In this document: piece after piece, positions 57,378-64,000 of the stretch
How positions within the stretch are numbered: the first letter of the stretch is position 1
How the letters are laid out: each line of letters opens with the position of its first letter
Assembly: GCA_900546695.1 (NCBI GenBank)
Contig: URDX01000004.1
Coordinates: forward strand, 66,497 to 130,496
From: an uncultured Eubacteriales bacterium
Lineage (GTDB): Bacteria > Bacillota > Clostridia > Oscillospirales > CAG-272
Direction of reading: 5' to 3'
Length of the DNA: 64,000 bases
Notes under the pieces: generated by a model
Told to the model about the DNA's origin: nothing
Database searches by the model: none
The model's input: the letters and a program-made list of their open reading frames with translations, nothing else
Position numbers and translations under genes: made by a program

Positions 57378-59309
57378 ATGAAAAAGCATCGCACGGCGAT
57401 ATCGCTTGCCCTTTCCGCGTCGATACTCGCCTCAACAATCGTTTTCGGCTCTATCTATGCCGATGAAGATGTCGAATTTGAGGAATCCTTCGATTTCTCC
57501 GCCCTCTCTGCGGCCGACCCGTCTGTCTCGGCGGACGACTATGACATAGTAGCCTTCATCGAGACCGACTACCCGACGATAAATCTCGCCGAGCTGTCGG
57601 AGCTTGACAAGGATGCAAGACGCGCCCGCGTCGGCGAATACTACAGAAGCAGAAACGAAGCGCTTGCCCCCGAGCTTGAAGAGGGTCGTGTATCCTGCTC
57701 GTATGTTGCGCCGTATATCGAGATTGACTACGATTCCGTAGAGGATTACGGCACCGAACGCTCCGAGCTGATAGAATATGCATCGGGCGCGGGTATCCGC
57801 TCGGTAAAGGTCGACATCGCACCGACGAATATCATGACCGAAGAGAGTACTGCCTCCGATTCCACCGTTGAGTACACGCTTGCGCAGGTGTATTCCGACG
57901 TAGGTATAACCGACAGAACCACTTATACCGGCACGGGAATCAAGGTAGGAATACTCGAGGGCGACCGCCCGAGCAATCTCACCAACTTCCCGACAAACTC
58001 CGTAATCTCATACGGAAGCAGCTACAGCGCTGCTCATGCGTCCGAGGTCATGTCGATAATCGGCGGAACCTACGGCATAGCGCCCGATGTTTCGTTCCGC
58101 TGCGCAGCTTACAATTATAATCCCAACCCGAACACCAATAACGTATCATTTGTCGATTGCCTGAACTGGCTGATGATAACGCAGTCGGTCGACGTGATAA
58201 ATATGAGCGCAACCATGCTGACATTTGAGGATTATTGGCTCACTCCCGTAGGTCCTTATGTAGTCAAAAAAGAAAGCTCAACGATGTCGCACTATACAAA
58301 TGTCTGCGCGTATATCGACAACGCGATAGCAACTACGGGCTGCTTGCTCATTATCTCTGCGGGAAATACAAGCGACTCCGAATATGTAGGAGAATCGTAC
58401 TATCAGATGATAATAAAGCCCGGTCTGTCTATCGACGCTCTGACCGTCGGCTCTGTCAATAATAAAAACAGAATCTCCGATTTTTCATCCTTCATGGAGT
58501 ATGAGGATGATATATACAAGCCCGAGGTCACGGCGCCCGGTGAGGATATTGTTATACCGAATTTTGGCAAGGTCAGCGGGACGAGCTTTTCTGCGCCTGT
58601 AGTCACGGGCATAGCAGTAAAGCTTATGCAGGAATTTCCGGGGCTGAAAAATAACGTTACCCTACTGAAAAACATCATCATGGGCGGCTGCACGCAGTGC
58701 GCCGGTCAAAAGAGCGGTTTCTCCGATCAGACAGGCTTCGGTCGTGTAAATTATACCGCATCGCGCGAGCTCATGCTCGGCGGCAGAGCCGGTTCTGCAG
58801 CTGTAGACAGTACCGCGAATCTCGGTGATACCCTCTACCGCGAGAGATTCACCCTGCCCGCAGGCTCTAAGGGAGAAGTCAGACTCAGCCGCGCCGTACT
58901 CGGTATTAACAGCGACGGCTATACCAATTTCAGTGAAGCGCAGGGCAGCATTATCATGGAACCTGCGATGAACGAATACAGCGTTCGTATAACCGAGGTC
59001 GAAACGGGCGCGGTCAAGCAGGGCGGTGCTGCATGGAACGGCTCTCTTGCCGACTTTTACGTTACAAATAAGACCGACAGCACAAAAACATACGAGATTA
59101 CAGTTATCTCAAACGAAGCAACCGAATGCCGCGACGAAGGCATAGCAGTCTCGCACAACGGTACGCACGTTCATACCTATTGCAACAGCTGTTCCCCTTC
59201 AAACCCGTACTATCACACGCTTTACTGCAACTGCGGCGCGTCTGTTACCGAGTCGCACACGTATGAAAACTCTGTCTGCACAGTATGCCGCAGACCTGAA
59301 AACTTCTGA
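57378..59309 (+). CDS. Secreted S8-family (subtilisin-like) protease
   Basis: The 643-residue protein has a signal peptide (1-about 28), an acidic N-terminal region (about 30-165), then an S8 domain (about 170-470). Catalytic His is H220 (AAHASEVMSIIGG), oxyanion Asn is N330 (IISAGN), and Ser is S403 (SGTSFSAP). The Asp site reads VGILEGDRP; E194 occupies the usual Asp position, with D196 two residues later. A beta-rich domain follows (about 480-600). The C-terminus is Cys/His-rich (CNSC, YCNCG, HTYENSVCTVC), resembling zinc-ribbon-like repeats of gut Firmicute surface proteins. It lies between two dockerin proteins but has no dockerin itself. Confidence 0.88.
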   Translation: MKKHRTAISLALSASILASTIVFGSIYADEDVEFEESFDFSALSAADPSVSADDYDIVAFIETDYPTINLAELSELDKDARRARVGEYYRSRNEALAPELEEGRVSCSYVAPYIEIDYDSVEDYGTERSELIEYASGAGIRSVKVDIAPTNIMTEESTASDSTVEYTLAQVYSDVGITDRTTYTGTGIKVGILEGDRPSNLTNFPTNSVISYGSSYSAAHASEVMSIIGGTYGIAPDVSFRCAAYNYNPNPNTNNVSFVDCLNWLMITQSVDVINMSATMLTFEDYWLTPVGPYVVKKESSTMSHYTNVCAYIDNAIATTGCLLIISAGNTSDSEYVGESYYQMIIKPGLSIDALTVGSVNNKNRISDFSSFMEYEDDIYKPEVTAPGEDIVIPNFGKVSGTSFSAPVVTGIAVKLMQEFPGLKNNVTLLKNIIMGGCTQCAGQKSGFSDQTGFGRVNYTASRELMLGGRAGSAAVDSTANLGDTLYRERFTLPAGSKGEVRLSRAVLGINSDGYTNFSEAQGSIIMEPAMNEYSVRITEVETGAVKQGGAAWNGSLADFYVTNKTDSTKTYEITVISNEATECRDEGIAVSHNGTHVHTYCNSCSPSNPYYHTLYCNCGASVTESHTYENSVCTVCRRPENF

Positions 59310-59371
59310 GCAGGCAATGCCGCCGAGAGGAGGATATCCCCCGCTCTCCGCCGCAAGAAAGGAAGAAAAAC

Positions 59372-60427
59372 ATGAAAGAGAAAATCCTCACGCTGACACT
59401 CACCGCATGCATGCTGTCTGCACTGCTCTGCCCGACAGCCGCTGCAGAATCCGCAGAGCCTACCGAGGAGCAGCAGACCGTGCGCAGCCGCGTTGCTTAC
59501 GGCACGCCTACCGTTGACGGAAAGCTCGACGATGCATATCTAAAGTCCGAAAGGATAGACTACAAGCTGCAGCCGTATTATGTTTGGGGATTTTCCGATC
59601 CTTTCACCGAGGAAAATATCAAAAAGCATTTCGGTTGGGATACAGGCGTAGATGCGTACTCTTATTTTCTGTGGGATGAAAGCAATATCTATATCTACAC
59701 AGAGGTTAAAGACGACACATCGGGAATAGTCGATTTTGATAAGGTAACGGGCACCCCCGGTATGCCGGAGGTATATTCATACCAGGATGGCGTAATGTTC
59801 AACTTTCTGCTTGATGACAGCAGCGAGAATTGGATAAGGGCGTTTTCCGAGCGCGGAGGCAGATTTTACGGACTTTCTATTGATTACACATACAATCCCG
59901 AATACACTCCGCTGAAGGTCTTTCCGTATAACACCAAAGATGTATTCGGTCTTAACAGCGAGTACTTCGCTACAGTCAACCGCGACGACGGTTATGTAAC
60001 CGAGGTACAGATTCCTCTCACCGAGAAGGGCGCGCAGATTCTAAAGCTCGGTTCCGAGATACAGCAAGCCACAGTGGTAAACAACTACATAGATACCCTT
60101 TACTACGGTCATTGGAGCACATCGGAGGATATCACCACCGAACCGGGATTCCTTGATGGCGTGATGTACGAGGAATTTACATACGGCAAGGAATACGATA
60201 ATTCGACAATATCGGTTATCAAGCGCTTCATCGACCTTGTCGGAACCGATGAGGGCGACCTCAACGGCGACGGAAAGGTGACTGTAACCGACCTTGTCCG
60301 TTTGATGAAGAGCATCATAGCACGCTCTGAGTCCTCTCCCAATCAGGATATCAACCTTGACGGAAGGGTAAATGTTTTTGACCTGATAACTCTGATGAAG
60401 CGCATCTCAAGACGCGGTCTGAAATAA
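59372..60427 (+). CDS. Secreted CBM9-like protein with type I dockerin (paralogue)
   Basis: The 351-residue protein has a signal peptide (1-about 25), a CBM9/DOMON-like domain (about 40-285) and a C-terminal type I dockerin (about 293-351; GDLNGDGKVTVTDLVRLMKS and DINLDGRVNVFDLITLMKR). It matches the protein at 56.0 kb throughout: YGTPTVDG, a WDxxNIY motif, EVQIPLTEKG, and RFIDLVGT before the dockerin. It probably arose by duplication around the protease gene. It starts 62 bp after the protease stop with AAAGGAAG, so it may be co-transcribed with the protease. Confidence 0.88.
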   Translation: MKEKILTLTLTACMLSALLCPTAAAESAEPTEEQQTVRSRVAYGTPTVDGKLDDAYLKSERIDYKLQPYYVWGFSDPFTEENIKKHFGWDTGVDAYSYFLWDESNIYIYTEVKDDTSGIVDFDKVTGTPGMPEVYSYQDGVMFNFLLDDSSENWIRAFSERGGRFYGLSIDYTYNPEYTPLKVFPYNTKDVFGLNSEYFATVNRDDGYVTEVQIPLTEKGAQILKLGSEIQQATVVNNYIDTLYYGHWSTSEDITTEPGFLDGVMYEEFTYGKEYDNSTISVIKRFIDLVGTDEGDLNGDGKVTVTDLVRLMKSIIARSESSPNQDINLDGRVNVFDLITLMKRISRRGLK

Positions 60428-60559
60428 AGAAAAATTTATCCCGCCCGCAGTCTGCGATGCGCAGGCGATGAAAAGCACACGGCGAAATCAGCTGCGTGTA
60501 AACGGTCATGAAAAGCATATACTGCAAAGCCGACGCGACACGCAGTCGGTGGGCAGACA

Positions 60560-60605
60560 AAAAGTGCTGTCCGAGATTCGGTTCTCGGACAGCACTTTTG
60601 TTATA
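60560..60605. terminator. Bidirectional terminator
   Basis: A perfect 17-bp stem, AAAAGTGCTGTCCGAGA with TCTCGGACAGCACTTTT (60560-60576 and 60583-60599), has a 6-nt loop. Its A/T flanks provide a T run on both strands, ending the dockerin transcript (+) and the small membrane protein transcript (-). Confidence 0.92.
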
Positions 60606-60622
60606 CATTTGCAACTCTGCCG

Positions 60623-60940
60623 TTAAAGCTCAACAGACGATTCTTCCGTCTCCTCAGTGTCGGGGTTTTCAAGCTGACGGCGGATGTGATGCGCCGCACG
60701 GCGTGTGCCTGAGGAATTTTCCGCAATAGCGGAGAGCTTTGAAACGATCTCGCCCATCCCGTAAAACAGGAAAAACAGCGACACGGAGGACGCGACGGCG
60801 ATAAGGGTATAGACGTAAGAGGACACCGATGTTTCGGGTGTGAATACTATGCAGCGCAAGCCGACGGCAATAGATACCGTAACGCCGACAATTAGCAGTA
60901 CATAGGCGTATGCTTTGAGCTTTCTGCCGAAATGTTTCAT
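60623..60940 (-). CDS. Small membrane protein of unknown function
   Basis: The 105-residue protein has a basic N-terminus (MKHFGRKLKAYAYV), two hydrophobic helices (about 11-32 and 40-63), and a charged C-terminal tail ending in Glu/Thr/Ser. No family is recognised. It is monocistronic, with a consensus promoter 48 bp upstream and a strong terminator, so it is likely a real, expressed gene. Confidence 0.7.
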   Translation of the reverse strand: MKHFGRKLKAYAYVLLIVGVTVSIAVGLRCIVFTPETSVSSYVYTLIAVASSVSLFFLFYGMGEIVSKLSAIAENSSGTRRAAHHIRRQLENPDTEETEESSVEL

Positions 60941-61111
60941 ACAGTTTTTTCTCCGATAATCAATGGGTTGTTGATATTCTTGCTCTAATTATAGCTTATC
61001 ATTCGCGGTTTGTCAATGACCTGACGCAGCGACGCAGACAAGCATCGCAGATTATATGCGCTTTTCAGCCAACCCGAGAGCTTTTTCGGTCTGCGCTTTT
61101 TTGCCGACCCG
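60941..61111 (-). promoter_or_regulatory. Promoter of the small membrane protein and flank of element C
   Basis: On the minus strand, TTGACA (61016-61011), a 17-bp spacer and TATAAT (60993-60988). At 61073-61104 there is an extra partial 5' unit of the repeat family (on the minus strand GGCAAAAAAGCGCAGACCG, then AAAAAGCTCTCGGG). Confidence 0.75.
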
Positions 61112-61113
61112 AC

Positions 61114-61325
61114 GGGGATAGATAAAATCGTTTGGAGTGTTCGATTTCGTCGCGCAAGGCGTACTATCGTACGTCGTGCGGCGAAATCGGGCGCAGAAAA
61201 AGCGGATAATCATTCCCTTGGAAAAATCCGATAGGATTTCAACAATTTTAACGGCATTTGTGCCGAACAAAAGCCCGAATCATTCTTTTATCCGCTTTTT
61301 CGTTCCGGACGATTTTAGCATCCCC
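61114..61325 (-). repeat. Structured 3'-UTR repeat element, copy C
   Basis: The 212-nt element starts three bases after the EamA-gene stop (61329-61331) in the same sense. It runs from GGGGATGCTAAAA to TTTTATCTATCCCC. The long-range helix is GAAAAAGCGGATAA/TTATCCGCTTTTTC, the inner hairpin AAATCC-TATC-GGATTT, and the 3' hairpin CGATTTCG/CGAAATCG with apical CGTAC-GATA-GTACG. Same architecture as copies A and B. A short reading frame (FGTNAVKIVEILSDFSKG...) is present here and in A but broken in B. Confidence 0.85.
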
Positions 61326-61328
61326 GCA

Positions 61329-62291
61329 TTAAGCCTCGCTTAAGCCCTCAGAGATTCCCAATGCAACAATTCCGATAATAACAAGCGCAACACACAGTGC
61401 CTGATTACGGCGCAGCTTCTCTCCGAGGAAGATACGCGAGAGAATGACCGAAACGATGCAATAAGAAGCAATCATCGGAGCCGCAAGAACGGGATTGCGC
61501 GCCATTGCAAAGACGTAGAAGATCTGACCGAACTGCTCCGCGGATGCCGCAGCGCCCTTCCACAGCTGATGGCGTGCAAAGGGATTATAGGGCTTATGCT
61601 CACGGATAAGCAGGAAGATCCAGCAGCCGATACCGACGATGAAGAAGGTGAGACCGTAGAGCACAAGGACATCTATCTCACCGAGACCGAGTCCGTGCTC
61701 GCTGTCAAGAATAATGCCGTCGGCAGCGGTACCTATCGTATCAAAGATGCAGTAGAGCAGCGGGAAAATAAGCGCAAGCGCACCCCTTGTGTACTTGCGG
61801 TCGCTCTCGACCTGCCCCTCTTCCTTAGATATCTTCTGCTCGACGAATGCAAGAAGCACAACGCCTACGACAATAACAGCCGTACCGCAGATGTCGATAA
61901 TGCCGTACTCCTCCGAGATACTGTCGATGCTGCCCTTTGCGAGCATCCAGATTATCATTGCGATAGCGGAGAATGCACCCGACGCATTCTGCACGGGAGA
62001 AACTATCGACAGCTCAAGGTATCTGAGTCCCGCATAACCGATGACCATCGAGATTATGTAGGAAAACGACGCGGGAGCATAAAGCAGAGCGTTTTTCGCC
62101 ATAACGGGCAGGTCAAAGCCGCTTTCGGAGAACGGGATAAGCGCAACGGCTACAACGCCCATTACGAGTCCGACCCATACGGCTATTCGGATATGCGAGA
62201 GACTGTCATCCTCATCGCTGCCCTTTTTGTAGAGTAGGTCCGCGCAGCCCCATGAGAGTGTCGTTATAAGTGCAAATATAAACCAAGACAT
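61329..62291 (-). CDS. EamA/DMT-superfamily transporter
   Basis: The 320-residue protein has about ten hydrophobic segments in two EamA-like halves. It starts MSWFIFALITTLSWGCADLL (62291; upstream frame not supported). Conserved features are AYAG-like IGYAGLRYLELSIVSPVQN at the end of the first half and 'NPVLAAPMIASYCIVSVILS' in the second. Substrate unknown (metabolite or sugar exporter/importer). It lies 37 bp downstream of the DUF1846 gene, so the two are probably co-transcribed. Confidence 0.85.
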   Translation of the reverse strand: MSWFIFALITTLSWGCADLLYKKGSDEDDSLSHIRIAVWVGLVMGVVAVALIPFSESGFDLPVMAKNALLYAPASFSYIISMVIGYAGLRYLELSIVSPVQNASGAFSAIAMIIWMLAKGSIDSISEEYGIIDICGTAVIVVGVVLLAFVEQKISKEEGQVESDRKYTRGALALIFPLLYCIFDTIGTAADGIILDSEHGLGLGEIDVLVLYGLTFFIVGIGCWIFLLIREHKPYNPFARHQLWKGAAASAEQFGQIFYVFAMARNPVLAAPMIASYCIVSVILSRIFLGEKLRRNQALCVALVIIGIVALGISEGLSEA

Positions 62292-62328
62292 TTTCAAAGA
62301 ATCCTTTCGCTGTTTGCAACGGGGGCAA

Positions 62329-63828
62329 TTATTTATGGAATAGCTTTTTTGTATTGTAGCGCGGCTCACAGGTAAGGTGAATGCCGAGCTTGCGGTAAAC
62401 ATCCTCGTCTACCTGAGACGGGATGATGGTGGAATGCGCCTCGCAGTCGCGCAGCTCCTTGAGCTTTGCAAATGCATTGGCGGCATCCTCGCTCGTCGCA
62501 GCGCTGATGGAGAGCGCGATAAGCGCCTCATCGGTGTGCAGACGCGGGTTGCGGTTTCCGAGCATTTCGACCTTGAGCCGCTGTATAGGCTCGATGGTGG
62601 AGGGCGCTATCAGATGCACCTGCTTCGGGATATTGCACATCGCTTTTATTGCGTTAAGCACCGCAGCCGCAGCGGGTCCGAGCAGCGCGGAGGTTTTTCC
62701 GGTAACTATTCTGCCGTCCGGCAGCTCTATCGCGACCGCCTCGGGGTGATTAGCGTCCGCGACCGACTTGCTCTTCTCAAGCGCAGCGCCGACTACGGGG
62801 CGCTCATCAACGGTAACGCCCGCGGTCTGCATGATGAGCTCAAGCTTTTCGACAGCGGAGGGCGTTACTCTGCCGCGGCGGCTGTCACACATGGTATTGA
62901 AATAGCGGCGGATTATCTCGTCCTTTGATGCACGGCAGACGACCTCGTCGTCGCTGATGCAGTTACCCGCCATATTTACGCCCATATCGGTAGGTGACTT
63001 ATAAGGCGAGCTGCCGGATATGCGGCGGAACATGGCGTCCAGTACGGGGAACACCTCAATATCGCGGTTGTAGTTGACCGCCATCTCGCCGTAAGCCTCG
63101 AGATGGTAGGGGTCTATCATGTTGACATCATTAAGGTCGGCGGTTGCCGCCTCATATGCAAGGTTAACGGGGTGCTTGAGCGGGATGTTCCATATCGGGA
63201 AGGTCTCGTACTTTGCATAGCCCGCCTTGATTCCGCGCTTATACTCGTGATAGAGCTGCGAAAGGCAGGTAGCCATCTTACCGCTGCCGGGTCCGGGAGC
63301 GGTCACGACGACGAGCGGGCGGGTAGTCTCGATGTATTCGTTCTTTCCAAAGCCGTCGTCCGATACGATATGATTGATGTCGTGCGGGTAGCCGTCGATG
63401 ATGTAGTGGAAATACACCTTCATGCCGAGGCGCTCGAGCTTGTCGTGGAACGCCATTGCGGTCTTTTGTCCCGTAAAGTGCGAGATAACAACGCTGCCGA
63501 CGTACAGCCCCATGCCGTGAAAGGCGTCTATCAGACGCAGAACATCTGCATCGTAGGTGATACCGATGTCTCCGCGCATCTTGTTGTTCTCGATATCGCT
63601 TGCGTTGATAACGATAACGACCTCCGCGCGGTCTGCCATCTTAGCAAGCATCTTTATCTTGCTGTCCGGCTCAAAGCCCGGAAGGACCCGCGCCGCGTGA
63701 TAATCGTCGAAAAGCTTGCCGCCGAACTCGAGATAGAGCTTGCCGCCGAAGCTGTCGATACGCTTCTGTATCTCCTGCGACTGCGTCCTTATGTATTTTT
63801 CCTGATCAAAGCCGATCTTTCCTGTCAT
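62329..63828 (-). CDS. DUF1846 (UPF0371) family protein
   Basis: The 499-residue protein is conserved in Firmicutes and of unestablished function. It starts MTGKIGFDQEKYIRTQS (ATG at 63828, eight bases after GGTGGG; a GTG at 63837 is possible). Recognisable segments are 'GKLYLEFGGKLFDDYHAARV', VVVTAPGPGSGKMATCLSQLYH (P-loop-like), YKSPTDMGVN, NCISDDEVV and the C-terminal SQVDEDVYRKLGIHLT. A consensus promoter lies about 60 bp upstream. First gene of a two-gene unit with the EamA transporter. Confidence 0.92.
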   Translation of the reverse strand: MTGKIGFDQEKYIRTQSQEIQKRIDSFGGKLYLEFGGKLFDDYHAARVLPGFEPDSKIKMLAKMADRAEVVIVINASDIENNKMRGDIGITYDADVLRLIDAFHGMGLYVGSVVISHFTGQKTAMAFHDKLERLGMKVYFHYIIDGYPHDINHIVSDDGFGKNEYIETTRPLVVVTAPGPGSGKMATCLSQLYHEYKRGIKAGYAKYETFPIWNIPLKHPVNLAYEAATADLNDVNMIDPYHLEAYGEMAVNYNRDIEVFPVLDAMFRRISGSSPYKSPTDMGVNMAGNCISDDEVVCRASKDEIIRRYFNTMCDSRRGRVTPSAVEKLELIMQTAGVTVDERPVVGAALEKSKSVADANHPEAVAIELPDGRIVTGKTSALLGPAAAAVLNAIKAMCNIPKQVHLIAPSTIEPIQRLKVEMLGNRNPRLHTDEALIALSISAATSEDAANAFAKLKELRDCEAHSTIIPSQVDEDVYRKLGIHLTCEPRYNTKKLFHK

Positions 63829-63886
63829 CCGTTTCACCCACCGTGTTTTTATTATATATATTATTTCCTGTCACAAATCAGAATTG

Positions 63887-63915
63887 ATTATATCACGTTC
63901 GACAGCCTTTGTCAA
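63887..63915 (-). promoter_or_regulatory. Perfect-consensus promoter of the DUF1846-EamA unit
   Basis: On the minus strand, TTGACA (63915-63910), a 17-bp spacer and TATAAT (63892-63887). Exact sigma-A consensus with about 60 nt of leader. Confidence 0.88.
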
Positions 63916-64000
63916 GCAAAAGCGGGGATTCGGTCAAGCCCTGTTTGTAGCGTTACAATAGATGTGAGACCAAAAGAATAGAAAAAGTGATTGAGTTCTG

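Noticed and set aside
61114..61270. Small proteins containing EILSDFSKGMIIRFF in repeat copies A and C
   Set aside because: Copy B breaks the frame with a stop and different residues, while the RNA helices are kept. The reading frame looks like a by-product of the conserved structured element, though a decayed peptide gene is not fully excluded.

Overview
The window comes from a moderately GC-rich, spore-forming Gram-positive bacterium of class Clostridia. It most resembles gut Oscillospiraceae/Ruminococcaceae; this placement is an inference. The supporting evidence is a single S10-spc-alpha ribosomal operon in Firmicute order with a zinc-type S14, a GerA/SpoVAF germination protein, a SpoIIQ-like LytM protein, an AbrB/SpoVT regulator, diaminopimelate dehydrogenase, and secreted dockerin proteins. 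Promoters found by eye are close to the sigma-A consensus and nearly all have exactly 17-bp spacers. No tRNA, rRNA, CRISPR array, prophage or insertion sequence was recognised.

Layout. (1) 1-4 kb, minus strand: rimM-trmD-murJ and the start of a membrane protein that runs off the left edge. (2) 4-8.7 kb, plus: a MoxR/DUF58/DUF4129-type cluster and a methyltransferase. (3) 8.8-14.7 kb: a germination protein, a hydrolase, rsgA, and a flippase-like/glycosyltransferase pair. (4) 15-19.6 kb, minus: a sugar catabolic operon (archaeal-type triose-phosphate isomerase, FGGY kinase, fucose-isomerase-like protein, hydrolase). (5) 19.8-23.9 kb: a surface protein, VanZ, a class IV aminotransferase and a Dus protein. 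(6) 24.2-40.5 kb, minus: the ribosomal super-operon rpsJ to rplQ with secY, adk, map, infA and rpoA. (7) 40.6-45.5 kb: an AbrB-zinc-ribbon regulator, a SpoIIQ-like protein, and a divergent FGGY kinase/class II aldolase pair. (8) 45.7-54.4 kb, minus: a complete histidine operon (hisZG fusion, D, C, B, H, A, F, IE and a PHP phosphatase). (9) 54.7-60.4 kb, plus: ddh, then two CBM9-like/dockerin proteins flanking a subtilisin-like protease. (10) 60.6-63.9 kb, minus: a small membrane protein, an EamA transporter and a DUF1846 protein.

The strongest undescribed signal is a family of ~212-nt structured elements present three times (14822-15034, 45324-45534, 61114-61325). Every copy lies in the same orientation immediately downstream of the stop codon of an unrelated gene. 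They share ends (GGGGA-GCTAAAA and TTTTATCTATCCCC), an invariant apical CGTAC/GTACG hairpin and helices that change in sequence while keeping base pairing. This is the signature of a selected RNA structure or a structured mobile repeat. Other unusual features are four hairpin-packed spacers inside the ribosomal operon, a CTG start codon for infA, an RGD-rich tail on ribosomal protein S3, low-complexity insertions in RimM, RsgA and MurJ, a fused HisZ-HisG, and quasi-repetitive GC-rich spacers at many gene junctions, including inside the his operon.
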